From Erythroxylum novogranatense (lineage: Eukaryota; Streptophyta; Magnoliopsida; Malpighiales; Erythroxylaceae), in contig CM057228.1 in NCBI GenBank assembly GCA_029891385.1, forward strand, positions 83,812,964 to 83,876,963: 64,000 bases of DNA. The letters run 5' to 3'. Positions 58,651-64,000 of this stretch are shown here, in pieces. The notes beneath the pieces were generated by a model. That model was given only the letters and a program-made list of their open reading frames with translations, had not been told where the DNA came from and did no database searches. Positions within the stretch are counted from its first letter, which is position 1. The number at the start of each line of letters is the position of its first letter. A program made the translations under genes and the position numbers.

Positions 58651-60579
58651 ATGGATGCAGAGAGCCCAATAAGCGCAGAGAAGTATGCTGCTGATATTTC
58701 CTCTATTAGAGAAGCGCATGTACGCATCAAGCCTTTCATACACAAAACTCCAGTCCTTACCTCAGAATCTCTAAATACTCTATCTGGAAGGGAGCTCTTT
58801 TTCAAATGTGAATGCTTTCAGAAGGGGTGAGAATTTGTAACTCATTAGTGGTAAATAATCAAACTCAATATTCTTATGCTGTTATTTTCTCCCCAAAAAA
58901 AAAAGAAAATTAAGGGACTCTCTTTTATCCCCTATCCTTCAACAGGGGAGCATTCAAATTTAGAGGTGCCTGCAATGCCATTTTTTCTCTAGACAATGAT
59001 CAGGCGGCTAAAGGAGTTGTCACACATAGCAGGTTTGTCTGATTTTCTGTACTTTGCGGCTGTTAATTTTATCTGTTCAAAACATTTCCTCTTATCTATT
59101 TATTTATTTAGTTTTTTTCCTTCTTCGAATGGATTTATCGGAAACAATCTCTCTATTAGTTAGGTAAAGTTGTGAATTTCTGGAACTTCCCAACTCCCGT
59201 TCTATGGGACTTGTATTGGGATGTTAGTATCAAAACATTTCCTCATTTGATTATTCATAACAGTGGCAATCATGCCGCAGCATTGGCTTTGGCTGCAAAA
59301 TTACGGGGGATTCCTGCACACATTGTTATACCAAACAATGCTCCCAAGTGCAAAGTTGAGAACGTCATCCGCTATGGTGGTCAGGTCATATGGAGTGATG
59401 TGACGATACAGTCAAGGGAGGATACTGCAGCCAAGGTAATGCAAGAAACTGGCGCAGTTCTTGTCCATCCCTTTAATGATGGCCGCATCATAAGGTATAC
59501 ACTAAATCTTATTCTGTTTTTGTGTACCTGTATTGTAGTATTTCCAACCTTTTATTATCTTGAACTCGACATCATTTTGAAGACCATGTTTTTGTTCTTA
59601 TCTTTTTCTAATTTTTGTGTATGAATTAGATGCCTGTTTCCTGTGTTGAAGGTTCCCTACCTTAAATATATTTCTCTCCTTTTATTGGCAATTTTGGTCT
59701 GTAGTTGTGGACACGCCTTTATTTCAAGGACGATACCTGACACTATTGCTAAGTTGATTCTGCAAATGTCCCGAGTCATGCATGATATATCTGAATAGCC
59801 AGATGCACGACAAAGGAACTTGATGCACAAATGTTTATTATGCATGAGCTCCTTAACTTTTTTGCAGTGGGCAGGGTACTATATCACTGGAGTTTCTTGA
59901 GCAAGTCCCACAATTGGATACTGTAATAGTTCCCATTAGTGGTTTGTTTAATACCCCTTGCATCAATTTTTAATTAATTTGGAGGTTTTGTTTGCTAAGC
60001 CTGATATATGGTCAAATAAACTTTAGGAGGTGGTCTGATATCCGGGGTGACACTGGCTGCTAAATCCATCAATCCTTTGCTGCGAGTTTTAGCTGCAGAA
60101 CCTAAGGGAGCCAATGATGCAGCTCAGTCCAAAGCAGCTGGCAGGATTGTAAAGTTACGTGAAACCAACACAGTTGCTGATGGGCTTCGAGCTTTCCTTG
60201 GAGATCTAACCTGGTAAAGATAGATTTATTGTTCCTTTATGTACATTGAGGTCATTCTTTAATCTCCGTCTTCCTCCCTGACTTGTATATTACCTTTTTT
60301 CTGTGCTCGTATTATGCATTATGGTGGAACAGGCCTGTAGTTAGAGATTTGGTTGAAGACGTTATAGTAGTTGACGACGAGGAGATAATAGATGCAATGA
60401 AACTTATCTATGAGATTCTGAAAGTTGCAGTAGAACCTAGTGGAGCCATAGGTCTTGCAGCTGTTTTATCCGATAGATTTAAGAAAAATCCTGCTTGGAA
60501 GGATTGCAACAACATAGGAATCATAATTTCAGGTGGTAATCTTGATCTTGAAGTTCTTTGGGATTCGTTTAGAAGATGA
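58651..60579 (+). CDS. SR: Serine racemase (PLP-dependent, fold type II), six exons
   Basis: Exons 58651-58826, 58946-59032, 59264-59494, 59868-59941, 60027-60213 and 60333-60579 join into 1002 bp (333 residues plus TGA), with GT/AG at every junction. The product is close to Arabidopsis serine racemase (331 aa): it interconverts L- and D-serine and also dehydrates serine, probably in the cytosol. Lys63 in GGAFKFRGACN binds PLP. SSGNHAAALALAAK binds the substrate carboxylate, SGGGL near residues 189-193 holds the phosphate, and SGGNLD near the C-terminus contacts the PLP ring nitrogen. The start MDAESPISAEK is the first ATG in frame, with an upstream stop. Threonine dehydratase is the main alternative; the length (no regulatory ACT domain) argues against it. 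Confidence 0.95.
59092..59229 (+). mobile_element. 5'-truncated RTE LINE in intron 2 of the racemase, TSD 15 bp
   Basis: The piece carries the RTE 3'-end phrases (TATTTATTTATTTAG, TTATCGGAAACAATCTCTC, and a CCCAACTCCCGTTCTATGGG line) also seen at 45060-45345. It is flanked by perfect 15-bp direct repeats TCAAAACATTTCCTC at 59077-59091 and 59230-59244, the mark of target-primed reverse transcription. It sits about 35 bp before the exon 3 acceptor. Confidence 0.88.
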
Positions 60580-60939
60580 ACATCACATTTTATGCCCATC
60601 TTTGTAATCCTACTCTCTTGATGATTTAATAAGCACGCCTGGTTTATTTTTCAGTTATACAAGTGCAATGCATTCTCGTATCTTTGTAATAACAAAAACC
60701 TGATATTTCAGAGACTAATTGAAACTGCAGATTATAAGTACGTATAAAGATAGATGCTATTCAGAGACGACTGCATTCAAACTTGTAGATCAGTTCTCAA
60801 CCTATTCCTTAATCAAAAAGTAATTTATTTACTATGCTAGATCTTACTTACCAGCAACAAACTTGTGACACGTTGGTGTAGGAGGTATAGATCAATGAAA
60901 AAAAGCAACAGATATTCTAAAAGAACTTGATAGGCAAGA
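60580..60939 (+). other. 3' flank of the serine racemase
   Basis: Likely 3' UTR. An AATAAG-type signal (60629-60634) follows the stop by 50 bp. No other gene is seen. Confidence 0.4.
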
Positions 60940-61230
60940 TGTATTCTTAGGGATGAAATATAAAAGCAGATTAGTTAGGAGTTGATCTTATGTTTATGCA
61001 ATAGTTATGTTTTTACAGTAATTCTCTTATTTACATGGTAGTTATCTTATTTAAGAGGCTTATTATTGTCATAAGTCTATTTTAATAGGAGAATAAATTA
61101 GTAGATTCCTAAATATTTTAGTTCTTAAAAACTGTATGTATTCATCTTATTTAAAGGGCATTATGATGATTAAGACAGCAGTGATAATTTTTCTTAAAAA
61201 AGTTGATAGAAAGCTTGTTAAAGATGAATT
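60940..61230 (+). repeat. Small gypsy element, left LTR
   Basis: About 290 bp. Pairs with 62553-62850 over most of its length (for example the runs CTTATTTAAGAGGCTTATTAT at 61048 and GTAATTATCTTATTTAGGAA at 62660, and the AAAACTGTATGTATT stretch). TATA-like run at 60955. Confidence 0.75.
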
Positions 61231-62552
61231 GTTTAAATAACCATAAAGCTTAGAAAGGGGAAGAATAAAAAGGGAAAAGGGAAATTTTCTACAAGTCATT
61301 CCATGATTGGATGTTAATTTATTATTAGAGCTTTGTGTCATAAACAACTCTGTAGACTTGTCGAGCTAAATGGATGTGTTCTTAAGAAATATTAAAGGTG
61401 TGCTTAGTTCACTCGGGAAAATGGTAATAGGATTTATAATGAATATAGTGAGGAATATAAATAAATATGACTTCCATTCCCCACTATATTAGGAGCATGC
61501 AGTATTGTCCAAAAGGAGATATAAAAATACTGTTCATCCAATCATAATATATTACCAAACATCCTTTACCAACTAACCACGCATCCCTTAAGTGGAGGCT
61601 ATCTATGATGGACTGTCAACATTCTTACAAAAAGTTTATGAACTCACAACTAGAGAGATTCTTTGAGAGCTGAAGGGCATAGTAAGAACAATAAGATGGG
61701 GAGCAACAACTGCACTTATTGGACCAAAGGGAGGAAAGGCGTGTTGGACAAGCAACAGGAACTATTATCTTTAGGTATTCTAAACTATAATTCCCTTCAT
61801 GTGATGGTATTGATGATTCGTTGATCTGGATTTATAGTGGTAATAGTTTAAAAATTAGCGAATGCCAAGATGGGATTGTTAACATGCTATCTTAATAGAC
61901 AGATACAATTGTTGCTTTATAAGGTGAACCAAATCAAGGGGGTATGAATTGAGAGACATTCACGAAGCAAGGCCACTTGAGGTTCTGTCTTCTTATGATT
62001 CTCAACCTCCCTGGCGAATTGGCCAATTTAAAGCAGATAGGAATATAGGCGACTTATTCGGAGTTCCAATCTTTGTTGGGTCGAACAATAGAGCTCACTA
62101 TAAAGTAGCCTATTAGCTTATCCATTACTAGTCTTATGAAAAGGCTGCCAATGGAGGTAGAGTTGCAACAATTGAGTAACTTAGGATCTGCTATAAATCT
62201 AGTCCGCACTTGTGAAAAGAAGCAAAGTAGTGGCCATGTTGTCTTAAGGGGGAATCATAAGATAACACTTGCTTAGAGCAATCCGGAAAATAACTATTAA
62301 AGGGATACTTGTAGAGAAGGAATTAAGAAGTTAACCTAGATAGAGCTAGAAGGAATGAAGGATAAAAGGGCTTCATTTCAATTAAAATGAAGCATTCTCT
62401 CATGGACATATATGCAACAAAGCAAGTTATTTTTGGGTAAACTTAGTTCTGAGGTGATTTAAGAAGACTTAATTATGTGACGATTTGAGAAGACTTATCT
62501 TCAGTTCTGAGTTCTGAGTTTTGAGGGCAAGCTCTTTGTTTAGGAGGACTGA
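61231..62552 (+). pseudogene. Internal region of the small gypsy element (gag remnant)
   Basis: Only about 1.3 kb between the LTRs. Near 62130-62260 degenerate frames (KRLPMEVELQQLSNLGSAIN, then LVRTCEKKQSS) resemble the capsid end of Ty3/gypsy gag. No RT or integrase was found, so this is an internally deleted, nonautonomous copy. A GGAGGACTGA purine stretch lies before the right LTR. Confidence 0.6.
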
Positions 62553-62850
62553 TGCATTTGTAGGAAAGAAATATACAAGGAGAGCAATTAGGATCTGATG
62601 GTAGCAACTATTTAGGAAGTTATGTTATGTTTCTACAGTAGTTATCTTATTTTTCTATAGTAATTATCTTATTTAGGAAGCTTATTATTTTTAGAAGACT
62701 ATTTTTAGCAGCAAAATGAGTAAATAAATTCCTATCCTATTTTGGTTCTTAGAAACTATATGTATTTAGCCTATTTAGAGGGCATTACAATGAATAGAAA
62801 GTTGTCAGAAGTTTCTTTAAACATAATTGCTAGAAAGTTTTGAAAACGAT
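62553..62850 (+). repeat. Small gypsy element, right LTR
   Basis: Begins TGCATTTGTAGGAAAG after the purine tract and matches the left LTR up to about 62850. Divergence between the two is considerable, so the insertion is old. Confidence 0.7.
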
Positions 62851-63386
62851 CTAGAAGGGGAGTTGAATAGATATTTTAAACTTTTCCCAAAATACTACAA
62901 AAACAGAGAATTAAAACACACAAAATAAACAAACAAAATTGAAATGTAAAAGAGTAGGGAAGAGAGGCAAACACTATGTTTATAGAGGTTCAATACTAAG
63001 ACCTACATCCTTTACCTAAGCTTCCACTTATGATTTTGTCAAAACTCTTTACTACATACTTTTTAGTTCAGTGTGAACTCTTACAACTTAACTTGACTTC
63101 CGGCTCAAGCTACACCTTACAATCGATCTGTTTTCTGGCACAAATTTTACCTTTCAAGTGATTCTCCACTAATTACTCAACTCACAATAATAACAATGAT
63201 AAGTAATAAAGCTTAGTACAATTGAATACAATTAGAACATGCTAAGAGCAAGATGAGAGCAAAATGAAGATAATTTGAACTATAGTAAGTATGCTTCACT
63301 TTTGGACTTATATTTGAATCCTTTGAAGTTCCATCCTTTTATAGGCAGACGTCAAGATGTTTTTAGACGTTGTAGAACTCTCCTAG
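62851..63386. other. No gene; LTR-like phrase
   Basis: TCTAGAAGGGGAGTTGAATAG at 62850 resembles a phrase common at copia LTR ends. The rest is noncoding. Nothing can be assigned with confidence. Confidence 0.35.
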
Positions 63387-64000
63387 TGTTAGGTCTCGAA
63401 TTTTTTTTAATGATATCTTTAAGCATAAATTTTGATAATTGAGTAATTATGCCTTAAGTTTGATTAATTTGGGACTATTAGTGGATAATTTTGGTTTATT
63501 TGAGCTTAATTCGTTATGATGTGGTTTTACATGGGAATTATGGGTAAAATTTTATGAGGGCATTTTGGGAAGTTTACTTATGTTGGAATGGATTTGGACT
63601 TAGCTAAGAGGGGTATTATGGTCTTTGTCCCATTTCTTTAGGTTTAAGGGAAAGAAATTAAAGAGAAAAGAAAGAGAAGAAGGAAAAGAAGGAAATAGAA
63701 GAGAAGAGAAAGAGGAGAAGCGCCGTCGGTGGAGAAAAAGAGGAGAAGAAGAGAGATTTTCGATCTTTGAGATTTCCGACAGTTTCGAATCATTTCCGGG
63801 TAAGTCTCATTTTGTTTAAGCTTGTTTTAGTTGGATTAAACCCTAAGATGGCTTGAATATGTGAGAATCGAAGGTTTAGGGTTTTAGGACATAAATGTAG
63901 GGAATTCCTTGGGTTGATGTGTTTATGATGGATTTGAAGCTTAGAATGGATTAGAAATGTAGTAGAGGACTTGATCTATAGTTTGGTTGTGTTGCATTTG
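63387..64000 (+). repeat. Candidate LTR start running off the window
   Basis: TGTTAGGTCTCGAATTTT at 63387 looks like a gypsy LTR start. The following text, including a GA-rich run (63640-63760), has no domain. The frame at 63625-63819 is low-complexity Arg/Glu/Lys coded by the GA-rich run. The element end is outside the window. Confidence 0.4.

Noticed and set aside
61147..61347. 66-codon minus frame near the small gypsy LTR
   Set aside because: It spans the LTR border, antisense, without similarity.

Overview
The window is nuclear DNA of a flowering plant, probably a eudicot. The evidence is intron-containing plant genes (a serine racemase and a theta-class glutathione S-transferase), plant-type retroelements (Athila-like and chromodomain Ty3/gypsy, Ty1/copia, L1- and RTE-type LINEs, a Cassandra-type element with 5S rRNA in its LTRs), inserted plastid DNA, and old copies of a plant pararetrovirus. 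Species cannot be told from the sequence. Nearly everything outside about 3 kb of host gene sequence is layered, decayed mobile DNA.

Layout: 1-1380, 3' end of a chromodomain Ty3/gypsy element lying in an L1-type LINE remnant (minus, to 2940). 2941-4975, minus-strand gypsy LTR and 3' noncoding part. 4984-5680, copia RNase H end, polypurine tract and LTR. 6863-7920, last two exons of a theta GST whose 5' half is not visible. 8490-16130, scrambled fragments of an endogenous caulimovirid-like pararetrovirus (EPRV), split by a solo LTR with perfect 5-bp duplications. 16376-18071, an LTR-like stretch between 155-bp direct repeats. 19214-21240, a 0.5-kb palindrome abutting a mosaic of plastid fragments (rpl22, trnS/trnK, 23S rRNA, rpoB, rpl20, rps2). 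21400-26383, a decayed copia element with a solo LTR inside it. 27950-32340, a larger EPRV copy (RNase H, viroplasmin/TAV, pregenomic promoter, poly(A) signal, movement protein). 32345-41910, an Athila-like element hit by a Cassandra-type element and by a 3.2-kb LTR-type insertion. 43434-45350, an RTE LINE. 45351-53340, a copia LTR split by a 3.2-3.6-kb LTR-type element that itself carries an inverted relative. 53512-57830, a GC-rich L1-type LINE on the minus strand. 58651-60579, a complete six-exon serine racemase gene with a 138-bp RTE fragment in intron 2. 60940-64000, a small internally deleted gypsy element and further LTR-like sequence.

The only gene that reads as intact and functional is the serine racemase (333 codons, all splice sites canonical). 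No viral or transposon gene here is intact: all contain stops, frameshifts or truncations. The most rewarding material is the order of insertion events, several of which can be proved by exact target-site duplications, together with the EPRV regulatory region, which is conserved between two copies, and the scrambled plastid insert beside a palindrome. I see no clear new biological system, only these unusual structures.
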